Virus record (IMG/VR): IMGVR_UViG_3300007735_000783
Span: 1-64,000 of that record
DNA length: 64,000 nt
DNA from: a virus
Strand: one strand, 5' to 3'
The translations under genes and the position numbers were made by a program. Under the pieces are notes generated by a model. That model was given only the letters and a program-made list of their open reading frames with translations, had not been told where the DNA came from and did not search any database. Below are positions 33,743 to 40,932 of this stretch, in pieces (position 1 is the stretch's first letter; every line of letters begins with the position of its first letter).

Positions 33743-35344
33743 TTATTTCCTTATTGCTCCAATACCAATATTGGGAACAGTTGGAGTTCTGCTTGTTGTT
33801 GTTGATTCTGCACCAATAGACTTGCTGCCATCCGACAAAATAAATGTTTCGCCCTGTTGTTTAATATTACTCAATGGCTGTGCATATGAGTCTTTAACTA
33901 GTGTCATTATCAATTCATAGTTGTTGTGCGTGAATGAATGGTTGATTTTTGTAACCATATAATTACCACTCAAGTACCTATCATACTCAAATCCACTTGC
34001 AACTCCCGCAGGGTCTTCCATAGAAGGAATGAGAAGTTCTACCATATCTCCAACTCTTCTCCGAGAATCGCCTAAAACTTTAATCTGAACTACTATTGAA
34101 CCAATTTGATTCATTAAACTTTGTCTAAGCAAAACATAATTTTCATAACCATCATTATCAACCATTGATTCGTGTTTATAATTCGCATTGTCTCCAAATT
34201 TATTGGATTTTTTTGGTAGTATCTTTGTATAAGATGCTAAACGAGTTGAGTATGTGTCTCCATTGTTTTGCGATCCTCCAAAAGAGAAAGACTCTGAAGT
34301 TATCAAAGGATTAGGAATACCACTCTTATCAAAATTAGTAGATGATAAATTAGGGGCGTCTTCGGTATGAACTGTTTTATAGAAAGTGTTAAAATAATTA
34401 AACAAATCAATTTCTATAGTTTTTTTGGTTATGTCTAAAGTTTTGTATGATGATGCGTACATACCTGATGTGACATCTTTCATCTTATCCGCATAACTTA
34501 GAACTATAAATTCTTGTATGTTTTTGTATTGCATCATATCTTTTGTTTTATCACTTGGTATTCTTGTATAACTTGCAACTACTTCTTTGTTCTTGAAATA
34601 AGAAACAGGAACAAAATTATAGATTCCATTTAGTTGTTGAAAAAACAAATAATCGCAGCCGAGTTTGTTGTCTAGTATTCCATGTGATCTATTAGCCAAC
34701 CAATTTATTGCATAAAACGGCGACCAATAAGGAAATACAACGCTCTTATTTCCTTCAGTTTTATAATCAAAAAATGCTGGAGAATAAGACTCTTGTGATT
34801 GGTTGGCAAATGCTGGACCACTAACAAACATCGGATCTTGTTTTACAATCTTTACAATATAATCCTCAAATATCTTTTTAGCCATATCCGAATACGGCAT
34901 ATCACGATAGGATCCTGAAAATTTTACCTGAGTATTTACAAAAAATTCAGGGGACACAAATTCAAGAGTGACAAAGGCGTTTTTATCCGAGGAGCCAATA
35001 GTATTTCTCGTACACTTATACACTCGCATCATTAGTGTAATTTCTTTACTTGATTGATTGTCTTGACCTGGAGTGTAAAAGGATATTGATAGTTTTTCGT
35101 CTCCGATAATTGGTGCGTGCGTCACCAAAGCCAAAGAATCTATAAACGAGATAGTTCCAGACAAACTATTGAAATAAATGTCTTCGTATATTTCAACCGA
35201 ACTTATAAGTTTTAATAGACTAACAGATAAACCAGATCTAGTTGTCAACATAACATCTTTGATTATGATGTCACCAAGATTTGCTATCTTGTTTGACGGT
35301 GTTGCTGCCTCTATAGTACTATCGTTTATATTTGGTAATGCCAT
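33743..35344 (-). CDS. gp27: Baseplate hub protein gp27-like
   Basis: The 533-residue protein fits the gp27/gpD hub family that forms the pseudo-sixfold ring between tail tube and spike. The first 130 residues carry the usual pattern: LISSVEIYEDIYFNSLSGTISFIDSL, IIGDEKLSISFYTPG, EITLMMRVYKC and FVTLEFVSPEF. The segment around YWSPFYAINWLANRSHG (residues 205-220) is a typical hub middle region. The C-terminal GDMVELLIPSMED and YLSGNYMVTKINHSFTHNNYELIMTLVKD match hub OB-like ends. It lies beside gp5-like and gp53 genes, as expected for the hub-wedge cluster; the assignment to gp27 is by pattern and position. Confidence 0.72.
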   Translation of the reverse strand: MALPNINDSTIEAATPSNKIANLGDIIIKDVMLTTRSGLSVSLLKLISSVEIYEDIYFNSLSGTISFIDSLALVTHAPIIGDEKLSISFYTPGQDNQSSKEITLMMRVYKCTRNTIGSSDKNAFVTLEFVSPEFFVNTQVKFSGSYRDMPYSDMAKKIFEDYIVKIVKQDPMFVSGPAFANQSQESYSPAFFDYKTEGNKSVVFPYWSPFYAINWLANRSHGILDNKLGCDYLFFQQLNGIYNFVPVSYFKNKEVVASYTRIPSDKTKDMMQYKNIQEFIVLSYADKMKDVTSGMYASSYKTLDITKKTIEIDLFNYFNTFYKTVHTEDAPNLSSTNFDKSGIPNPLITSESFSFGGSQNNGDTYSTRLASYTKILPKKSNKFGDNANYKHESMVDNDGYENYVLLRQSLMNQIGSIVVQIKVLGDSRRRVGDMVELLIPSMEDPAGVASGFEYDRYLSGNYMVTKINHSFTHNNYELIMTLVKDSYAQPLSNIKQQGETFILSDGSKSIGAESTTTSRTPTVPNIGIGAIRK

Positions 35345-35350
35345 AATTTA

Positions 35351-36217
35351 TTATACTTGTGTTTTTCTTTTTGGCTTAAGTAAATCCGTCATTTGAGAAA
35401 TAACTATATCAATGTATTCGGGTTTGACTAAATTTATAATTCTTTTCTTTTCATTTAAAGAAATTTCATAGTCGGTATTATTTACTTCTCCTAGTAAATT
35501 AAGAGTTCTTGGAGTGCCTGAAGAGTATATCCTTATTCTAGATTCTGTTGTGTCTTCAAATGGAATTCCTCTAGGATTCGCCCAAGAACCATCGCTATCC
35601 TCAAAATGATGAATTGCTGTAGAATTCGGTTCTACATATCGTATTTTTGTTTCTATACTTACACCATTTGAATTTGTTATTGTTAGTATGTTTGCATCCG
35701 TTGCTGGCACTCCAGTATTTCCAACATCACCGTAAACAATCATTTTACTTAGAGTAGGATCGTATGAAGTTATTAGCAAATTATTAGTAGTGGTTGATGT
35801 GACTACTTTTGCTGTTGTGTTTCCGTTAATTATAGGTTCACTTTTTAGTGTTTCCTGAGATCGTTTTGAGCCAGATGCATAATAAAAAATATCGTCTGTA
35901 TAAACAGCATAACCTGAATATTTTTCTGCAATGTAATTTGTTAAGGCTCTTTCGTTTAGAGGCCAATCAAAATACGGATCTAAAATTTCATTAAACAGAA
36001 GAATTACCCAATGTAAATTGGAGTTGCCGTAAAAATTATGCGCCAAAGTATCTGGTCTATCATTTTCCTTTATTCTATAGGGAGCAAATAGTCCCTCTTT
36101 TTGTTTAAGATAATTAGAAAATTTAGCACGAACAAGTATGTTTTTTACTTGTTTTACTTCTAGATTTTCACCATCTAAAACAATAGATGTAACTGGAAAT
36201 GCGGAAAAATAACTCAT
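35351..36217 (-). CDS. gp53: Baseplate wedge protein gp53
   Basis: The 288-residue protein matches the gp53 family that closes the inner wedge ring around gp6 and gp25. Its signature is in the first 100 residues: NILVRAKFSNYLKQKEGLFAPYRIKENDRPDTLAHNFYGNSNLHWVILLFNEILDPYFDWPLNERAL. The RPDTLAxxFYG...HWVILLFN part is the LysM-like module of gp53. T4 gp53 has 196 residues; the extra length here is a beta-rich insert (residues 135-245) before a C-terminal segment, NEKKRIINLVKPEYIDIV, that is common in marine relatives. Confidence 0.85.
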   Translation of the reverse strand: MSYFSAFPVTSIVLDGENLEVKQVKNILVRAKFSNYLKQKEGLFAPYRIKENDRPDTLAHNFYGNSNLHWVILLFNEILDPYFDWPLNERALTNYIAEKYSGYAVYTDDIFYYASGSKRSQETLKSEPIINGNTTAKVVTSTTTNNLLITSYDPTLSKMIVYGDVGNTGVPATDANILTITNSNGVSIETKIRYVEPNSTAIHHFEDSDGSWANPRGIPFEDTTESRIRIYSSGTPRTLNLLGEVNNTDYEISLNEKKRIINLVKPEYIDIVISQMTDLLKPKRKTQV

Positions 36218-36218
36218 T

Positions 36219-37769
36219 TTAGAATCCTTGCTCTATTCTGTCTGCTGTTAGAATTTCTAGTTCTGAGAAGGTTAAAGACATCTCAATTTTTGTTGGTGCG
36301 GCTCCTCCGACAGGTTCTCCTCTATCGGTTTGTGTGGAAACTGGAGCAAATGTGGAAAATGGCTCATCACCGTAAGTGACATTTATATCAGTTAAAGAGC
36401 ATCTGCCTATTCTAGGCAAGTATAAATTTTCCATTCCATCGTGATTAAATCTGATTCGGAATTCTGCGGGGAACTCTACATAACGCCCTGCCAATCCACC
36501 TATTCTTTTTGGCAAAGAATATCTTTTGAATAGATTTATTATCTGATAGGTAGTTTCAACTTCTTTTGCGTTTCTTGGTAAAAATTTAAAAGTAAACTCA
36601 AAAGTTCTTCGCTTTGTGGATTTATACATGTTTATGATAAATGGATTAGTAACTTTTCGGCTTACTGCTCTATAATAATTCGCAAGATTTAGTTGACCTC
36701 CAAGTTCTCCTCCTAAATTTTTTGTTAGTTGGTTCAAGTAGTCTCCACTAGATCTCAATGCTTGTCTACCGAAAGTTTCCATTGTGGCTCGTATCTGTGC
36801 TGAAAGATTTTCATCATTCACACCTCTACTCTTAAACAGATTCGTTAAAGTTTGTGCAGTAACTTTCATAGTATCAGTAACAACTCCAAGTTTAGTAAAA
36901 TCTTCTTCCGTATATTCAACGCCATAAGAAGTTTTTAAATTTGATGGCATGTATAAACATATTGTTCTAGGAACTCTTTGGTTTGCTGTACTCATTCCCG
37001 TAGTTTCTTGAACAAACCCAAATTCTCCTGCACCAACTTTATCGCTTCCTTCATAACTGAAGTTATTCCATAAATCTTTTGCTACTTGTGATCCTATTCC
37101 ACTTGATGCTAATAATCCTGCACCTAAGCCAAAACTTCCAAGAGTGGCTGCAATTCCTGCTGGACTGTTTATTAAATCGGCGGGACCTGATAATAGACTT
37201 GCAACTCTTTCTGGATCAAGTCCTACTGTTGAAGACATTTTTTTAATGTCTATTCCGTATATTCTAGGATTTGCATCAGATTTGGAATCGGTATTTGTTT
37301 TCAAGTTATTTCCGCCAGAAACAAACATCTCAAACGATATCCAATTTTTTAGTTCTGGAGTAAGACCCAAATCATATGGATAAGAAAATATCATTTCCTT
37401 ATCGCTACCTGCCGGTTTAAGTTGATTGGCATCACTAAAATAGCCGCTATCCTGTTGCTGTAATTGTCTAAATCCTTCTTCTCTGTCTTGTTGTATTTTC
37501 TTCTGCTCGTTATCTTGTAAATCTTTTAGAATAGCGTTTGCTTTGGCTTTGTTGGGTGATGGTTTCACCTTCCAAGTATTGGTGGCAGAATCATAGAAAA
37601 TGTCTTGATTATCATTTAATAGAGCGGGATCATCCGTTATTATGTCAAAATCTTGACCGTTCTGATAAACAGCATTGGTATCAGCATCCAAAAGTTTTGG
37701 ATCTACCTGCTGAAATCCCTTTCTTAATCCTTGAGCCCCGTTAAATGCCCCCTCGCCTAGATCTGGCAT
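36219..37769 (-). CDS. gp48: Tail tube cap/baseplate protein gp48-like
   Basis: This first gene of the minus-strand late block is 516 residues. It has the mixture expected of gp48: FSYPYDLGLTPELKNWISFEMF (residues 129-150), TICLYMPSNLKTSYGVEYTEEDF, and a C-terminal tube-like fold with KVTNPFIINMYKSTKRRTFEFTFKFLPRNAKE, YLPRIGRCSLTDINVTYGDEPFSTF and PTKIEMSLTFSELEILTADRI. The last phrases resemble those of tube proteins (gp19/gp54). It should bridge the hub and the first tube ring with gp54, which is encoded on the other strand at 38950. T4 gp48 has 364 residues; the extra Gln/Asp-rich N-terminal 125 residues and Gly/Ala-rich segment near 215-235 are additions. Confidence 0.72.
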   Translation of the reverse strand: MPDLGEGAFNGAQGLRKGFQQVDPKLLDADTNAVYQNGQDFDIITDDPALLNDNQDIFYDSATNTWKVKPSPNKAKANAILKDLQDNEQKKIQQDREEGFRQLQQQDSGYFSDANQLKPAGSDKEMIFSYPYDLGLTPELKNWISFEMFVSGGNNLKTNTDSKSDANPRIYGIDIKKMSSTVGLDPERVASLLSGPADLINSPAGIAATLGSFGLGAGLLASSGIGSQVAKDLWNNFSYEGSDKVGAGEFGFVQETTGMSTANQRVPRTICLYMPSNLKTSYGVEYTEEDFTKLGVVTDTMKVTAQTLTNLFKSRGVNDENLSAQIRATMETFGRQALRSSGDYLNQLTKNLGGELGGQLNLANYYRAVSRKVTNPFIINMYKSTKRRTFEFTFKFLPRNAKEVETTYQIINLFKRYSLPKRIGGLAGRYVEFPAEFRIRFNHDGMENLYLPRIGRCSLTDINVTYGDEPFSTFAPVSTQTDRGEPVGGAAPTKIEMSLTFSELEILTADRIEQGF

Positions 37770-37804
37770 ATAGAATATCCTTTCTATTCTAAGGTGTGTA
37801 GAGT

Positions 37805-37812
37805 TATTTATT
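37805..37812 (-). promoter_or_regulatory. Late promoter box AATAAATA (minus strand)
   Basis: Read on the minus strand, AATAAATA differs from the T4 late box only at its first base. It lies 36 bases before the gp48-like ATG, with an AAAGGAT ribosome site between. It is the only candidate start for the 32-kb minus-strand late block and is back to back with the plus-strand box at 37826. Confidence 0.5.
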
Positions 37813-37825
37813 CAAAAAAATTTAA

Positions 37826-37833
37826 CTAAATAA
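37826..37833 (+). promoter_or_regulatory. Late promoter box CTAAATAA (plus strand)
   Basis: CTAAATAA is followed by an AGGAGG ribosome site (37844-37849) and the gp4 start at 37858. The same CTAAATA core recurs before other late genes of the window. Together with 37805-37812 it makes a divergent late promoter pair within 30 bases. Confidence 0.55.
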
Positions 37834-37857
37834 TATAGATAGTAGGAGGGGTTTAGA

Positions 37858-38316
37858 ATCGGAACTTTTAAAACATATAAGGGGTTTTATAAACCTAAAA
37901 GTCCTGAAAAATACAAAGGCGATCCAACAAATTGTGTATATCGTTCCTTGTGGGAACGAAGGTTTATGCAGTATTGTGATACAAATGACTCTATTATTGC
38001 ATGGTCTTCCGAGGAAGTGATAGTTCCGTATAGATCTCCGTTAGATGGTAAGATTCACAGGTATTTTGTTGATTTTTGGATAAAGACGCGGGATTCAGAC
38101 AATAACGAAAAGTGTATCCTGATAGAAATAAAACCAAAAAATATGACTGAAAAACCTACAATAACAGAAGGCAAAAAGATGACAAGGGGTGCTATGCTAA
38201 AGATGCGGGACTGGATTATCAACAGCACCAAATGGGAAGCGGCTAGAAATTATTGTTTAGATAAAGGTTGGGAATTCAAGATACTGACGGAAAAGGAAAT
38301 CTTTGGAAAAGTATAA
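37858..38316 (+). CDS. gp4: Head completion protein gp4 (starts at ATC)
   Basis: The protein caps filled heads before tail joining; the family has a TnsA-like nuclease fold. Signature: YKGDPTNCVYRSLWERRFMQYCD, then WSSEEVIVPYRSPLDGKIHRYFVDFWIK and ILIEIKPK, with the D/E and E-x-K residues of that fold. No ATG, GTG or TTG exists between the in-frame stop at 37843-37845 and the conserved block. An ATC at 37858 lies eight bases after a perfect AGGAGG (37844-37849) and gives 152 residues, near T4 gp4 (150). The only standard alternative, TTG at 37948, would delete the conserved first 30 residues. ATC initiation is therefore inferred, or a base is miscalled. Confidence 0.82.
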   Translation: MGTFKTYKGFYKPKSPEKYKGDPTNCVYRSLWERRFMQYCDTNDSIIAWSSEEVIVPYRSPLDGKIHRYFVDFWIKTRDSDNNEKCILIEIKPKNMTEKPTITEGKKMTRGAMLKMRDWIINSTKWEAARNYCLDKGWEFKILTEKEIFGKV

Positions 38317-38328
38317 AGGCGTTCAAAA

Positions 38329-38937
38329 TTGAGTAGAGAACAAGTAAACGCAATAGTAAGAAGATTTAAGTTTGAGAACTATGATATTGCCGACCGAGAA
38401 GCAACCCATTGGTTGGGTAATGCGTTAAAAGAGGTTGGAACGATATACAGAGAGCCTCTCTTAAGAAAAAGTTCCAACAAATCAATGGCGGCGGGAAGTA
38501 TGTACTTCTTTCAATATAATCCTAAACACGCCAGTAATAAGAGTAAACTGCCATTTTACGATCAGTTTCCGTTGATAATTGTTTTAAAGTGGGATAAAGG
38601 ATCGGTTTTAGGATTAAACCTGCACTATCTGAGACACTATAACCGTGCTGTATTTTTAAACTATCTACTAACACAAACAAATATAGACGAATGGTATAGG
38701 TATCCAGCAGATCCATCTTCAGTATTCATAAAAGCATCGTATGATAAAATAAAGGGGTCAAGCCCGCTTATGAATAAATTTTTAAGGGCTGCAATAAAAA
38801 GATATGATTATACTAGGGTTATTGGCGGGGCGTTGTATATCAAACCTATTGATTGGAAGGTCTTACCATTTTTACCCCTAGATAGATTTATAGGAAAAAC
38901 ACGAGAAGAAGTTTTTAAATGGGCAGCAGAACAATAA
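38329..38937 (+). CDS. Conserved T4-like marine phage protein of unknown function
   Basis: The 202-residue product starts at TTG 38329 with AAAGGCG about ten bases before. It contains SMYFFQYNPKHASNKSKLPFYDQFPLIIVLKWDKGSVLGLNLHYLRHYNRAVFLNYLL, a block that recurs in a roughly 200-residue protein of many T4-like marine phages. I know of no assigned activity. It is basic (many Lys/Arg) with a C-terminal GALYIKPIDWKVLPFLPLDRFIG. Position between gp4 (head completion) and gp54 (tube initiator) would suit a head or tail completion protein, or a DNA-end protein of the gp2 kind. No catalytic motif is visible. Confidence 0.6.
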   Translation: MSREQVNAIVRRFKFENYDIADREATHWLGNALKEVGTIYREPLLRKSSNKSMAAGSMYFFQYNPKHASNKSKLPFYDQFPLIIVLKWDKGSVLGLNLHYLRHYNRAVFLNYLLTQTNIDEWYRYPADPSSVFIKASYDKIKGSSPLMNKFLRAAIKRYDYTRVIGGALYIKPIDWKVLPFLPLDRFIGKTREEVFKWAAEQ

Positions 38938-38949
38938 AGGAATCTATAA

Positions 38950-39984
38950 ATGGATAATGTCTTTAATCTTAGTTCATTTTCTTCATCTTTAGGAAATCCT
39001 GGTAGATCGGATAGCCGTTCCTTTCAAGTAGGCGGAAAATCGGCAAAAGACCGAGGTGCGTCTTTTATAGAAGATCAAGTAAACTTTGGTCGTTCCACAG
39101 GATATTTAAGATCTAACAGATATTGTATTCTGTTTCAGGGAGTTCCAAGTTCTCTTGAAATGCAAAGACAGGATAATGGATTTTTGTGGGGTTTGGATAA
39201 CAAAAGACTTTCTTTAAACTGCCTTCAAGCAAGCATACCAGAAAGTTCATTTTCCACATCAGACTTTCGTGTTGTAGGGCCAAAAAGATCAATTCCTTAT
39301 TCCCAAGATTTTGGTGATACCAACGCATCGTTTCAATTTAATTGCGGTACTGATCTTTATGAGTACACATTCTTCAGAGCATGGCAGAGATCAATAATAG
39401 ATCCAGTATCCCGATATGTTTCATTCTATGACGATTACGCAAAACAATGCTCCATATCAATTATTCCTCTTCCAAACTTTGTTTATAATTTTGGTCATGT
39501 TCTAGAGTTGTTGGAATCTGGAAGATTATACGGTATAAAAATGACTGAAGTTTATCCAAAAAGTGTAGGGGTAAATCAGTTCCAAAATGCTTCTACAAAT
39601 ACTCTAACCGTTTCAAGCGTAAATTTTGCCTATCGTGAACTTATTCCATACGCAAGTTGGGACGATGATACCAAATATGCCATGCATGCCGGTATATCAC
39701 AAATAATGGATATGACATCTAATAGTGCTAGAGTTTCCGACGATCAACTAAATGGAATTAGAAAAGATTTGACAAACGAAGAAAAGCAAAGATTGCAAAC
39801 TGCTTGGTTGGCAAAGGCTCCTGCTGGTGCAAAGATAGATGGTGGAAGACCGGATTATACAAAGTATTTGAAAAACAATCCAAACGATCCTACCTTGCCT
39901 CAATACGCAGGAGAGCCGGATCTATTCCTAAACAACCTCATAACATCAGGAATCAATACTTCAGCCTTGTTTAGAGGCATATAA
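38950..39984 (+). CDS. gp54: Baseplate-tail tube initiator gp54
   Basis: The 344-residue protein (T4 gp54: 320) should form the first tube-like ring on gp48, on which gp19 polymerises. The middle resembles tube proteins: NRYCILFQGVPSSLEM, RLSLNCLQASIPESSFST, DTNASFQFNCGTDLYEYTFFRAWQRSIIDPVSRYVSFYDDYAKQCSISIIPLP and YGIKMTEVYPKSVG, then VSSVNFAYRELIPY. These are the conserved tube phrases also visible in gp19 (61871). The N-terminal 40 residues, rich in Ser/Gly, and the C-terminal 90 are gp54-specific. Its stop lies inside the late box that serves gp26. Confidence 0.8.
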   Translation: MDNVFNLSSFSSSLGNPGRSDSRSFQVGGKSAKDRGASFIEDQVNFGRSTGYLRSNRYCILFQGVPSSLEMQRQDNGFLWGLDNKRLSLNCLQASIPESSFSTSDFRVVGPKRSIPYSQDFGDTNASFQFNCGTDLYEYTFFRAWQRSIIDPVSRYVSFYDDYAKQCSISIIPLPNFVYNFGHVLELLESGRLYGIKMTEVYPKSVGVNQFQNASTNTLTVSSVNFAYRELIPYASWDDDTKYAMHAGISQIMDMTSNSARVSDDQLNGIRKDLTNEEKQRLQTAWLAKAPAGAKIDGGRPDYTKYLKNNPNDPTLPQYAGEPDLFLNNLITSGINTSALFRGI

Positions 39985-39987
39985 ATA
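39980..39987 (+). promoter_or_regulatory. Late promoter box TATAAATA (plus strand)
   Basis: An exact T4 late consensus, overlapping the last bases of gp54 and 30 bases before the gp26 ATG. AAGGAG (40004-40009) lies between as ribosome site. It would drive gp26, the small chaperone-like ORF and the tape measure. Confidence 0.65.
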
Positions 39988-40017
39988 AAATTACATTAAT
40001 GTCAAGGAGACTATAAA

Positions 40018-40725
40018 ATGGCTTTACCTATTGTTGCGACACCAAAATATGAAATAAAGATACCTTCAAGCGGTCAGGTGATTGAATATAGACCGTTTTT
40101 GGTAAAAGAAGAAAAGATTCTTCTTCTTGCTAGTGAAACTAAAGATGAGCGTGAACAAATTCGTGCAATGAAACAAGCAATAAGAAGTTGCACTTTTGAA
40201 AAAATTGATGTTGATAAACTTGCTCCATTTGATATTGAATATCTGTTCTTAAAGTTGCGATCAAAATCTGTTGGTGAAACTGTTGAGGTTTCCGTTTCTT
40301 GCGAAGATGGGTGTAAAGAGACTGTAAAAGTTCCTGTTCGTCTTGATGATGTGGAAGTAAAATTCAATCCACAATTTACTAATCGCATTCAATTATCTGA
40401 CAATGTTGGAGTCTTGATGCGATATCCCGCTTACGATGACATGATAAAATTGGCTGAAGCACAAAAGAAAGATGACCCCGCCCTAATCATGGAATTTGTG
40501 GCAAGTTGTGTGGATGTTATATACGATAAGAGTGAAGTCTACAAGGCTAGTGAATACTCAAATAAAGAAATTGTGGAATTTTTAGAGCAGTTGTCTCAAA
40601 TGTCACTAAAGAAAATAATGAATTTCTTTGAGTACATGCCAAGTCTAGAAAAGACAATAACATATAATTGCTGCGGAAAGGAAAAGGAGGTAACGCTAAA
40701 GGGAGCACAAAGTTTTTTTCAGTAA
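40018..40725 (+). CDS. gp26: Baseplate hub/tail assembly chaperone gp26
   Basis: The 235-residue protein (T4 gp26: 208) fits the T4_baseplate family: TPKYEIKIPSSGQVIEYRPFLVKEEKILLLA at the N-terminus and MRYPAYDDMIKLAE in the middle. Cysteines C95/C99 (SCEDGCKE) and C218/C219 (YNCCGKEK) could form a zinc site as proposed for the family. In T4 it is needed for hub assembly and is absent from the virion. The ORF ends AGT TTT TTT CAG TAA: the T7 run forms a -1 slippery heptamer in frame, so a fraction of ribosomes could make a gp26-fusion with the next small ORF. The gene lies two short steps upstream of the tape measure. Confidence 0.8.
   Translation: MALPIVATPKYEIKIPSSGQVIEYRPFLVKEEKILLLASETKDEREQIRAMKQAIRSCTFEKIDVDKLAPFDIEYLFLKLRSKSVGETVEVSVSCEDGCKETVKVPVRLDDVEVKFNPQFTNRIQLSDNVGVLMRYPAYDDMIKLAEAQKKDDPALIMEFVASCVDVIYDKSEVYKASEYSNKEIVEFLEQLSQMSLKKIMNFFEYMPSLEKTITYNCCGKEKEVTLKGAQSFFQ
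40713..40719 (+). promoter_or_regulatory. Candidate -1 ribosomal frameshift site (T TTT TTT)
   Basis: The last sense codons of gp26 are AGT TTT TTT CAG before TAA. T40713-T40719 is a perfect X XXY YYZ heptamer in the gp26 frame. Slipping back one base gives TTT TTT TCA GTA AGC ATG, which stays open through the small ORF to 40928, making a predicted 303-residue fusion. A perfect AAGGAGGT (40684-40691) lies 21 bases upstream, a possible ribosome-pausing element. No strong downstream stem-loop was found by eye. Confidence 0.55.
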
Positions 40726-40727
40726 GC

Positions 40728-40928
40728 ATGATGCACGATAGTCTTGCAAATATGCTTGAAAGTAACTTTGCTATGATTCAACATCATAAGTATTCCTTAA
40801 GCGATATTGAGGGGATGATACCGTGGGAGAGAAGAGTTTATATTGAAATGCTTGTTAATCATGTGAGAGAGGAGAACGAACGGCAGGGTAATTCAAATCA
40901 ATTTGATCCTGCTCAATTTAAAGGATAA
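40728..40928 (+). CDS. Small tail assembly chaperone-like ORF (gp51-position; likely GT-type C-terminal domain)
   Basis: From ATG 40728 (or the adjacent ATG 40731) the product is 66 residues: MMHDSLANMLESNF, then HHKYSLSDIEGMIPWERRVYIEMLVNHVREENER. The YSLxDIExMIPWERxxY pattern is familiar from short ORFs next to gp26 in marine T4-like phages, sometimes called gp51. T4 gp51 is much longer (249), so the name is uncertain. No ribosome site lies close to ATG 40728; the strong AAGGAGGT is 36 bases away. That favours expression by -1 frameshift from gp26 or by stop-restart (gp26 stop and this ATG are 2 bases apart). It ends four bases before the tape measure ATG. Confidence 0.6.
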   Translation: MMHDSLANMLESNFAMIQHHKYSLSDIEGMIPWERRVYIEMLVNHVREENERQGNSNQFDPAQFKG

Positions 40929-40932
40929 GTAG

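Noticed and set aside
37948-37950. TTG 37948 as the gp4 start
   Set aside because: It would remove the conserved YKGDPTNxxYRS part, which is in frame upstream with a perfect ribosome site before ATC 37858.
40668-40727. Upstream ATG 40668 as start of the small chaperone-like ORF
   Set aside because: It lies inside gp26 and no ribosome site precedes it; -1 frameshifting or restart at 40728 explains expression better.
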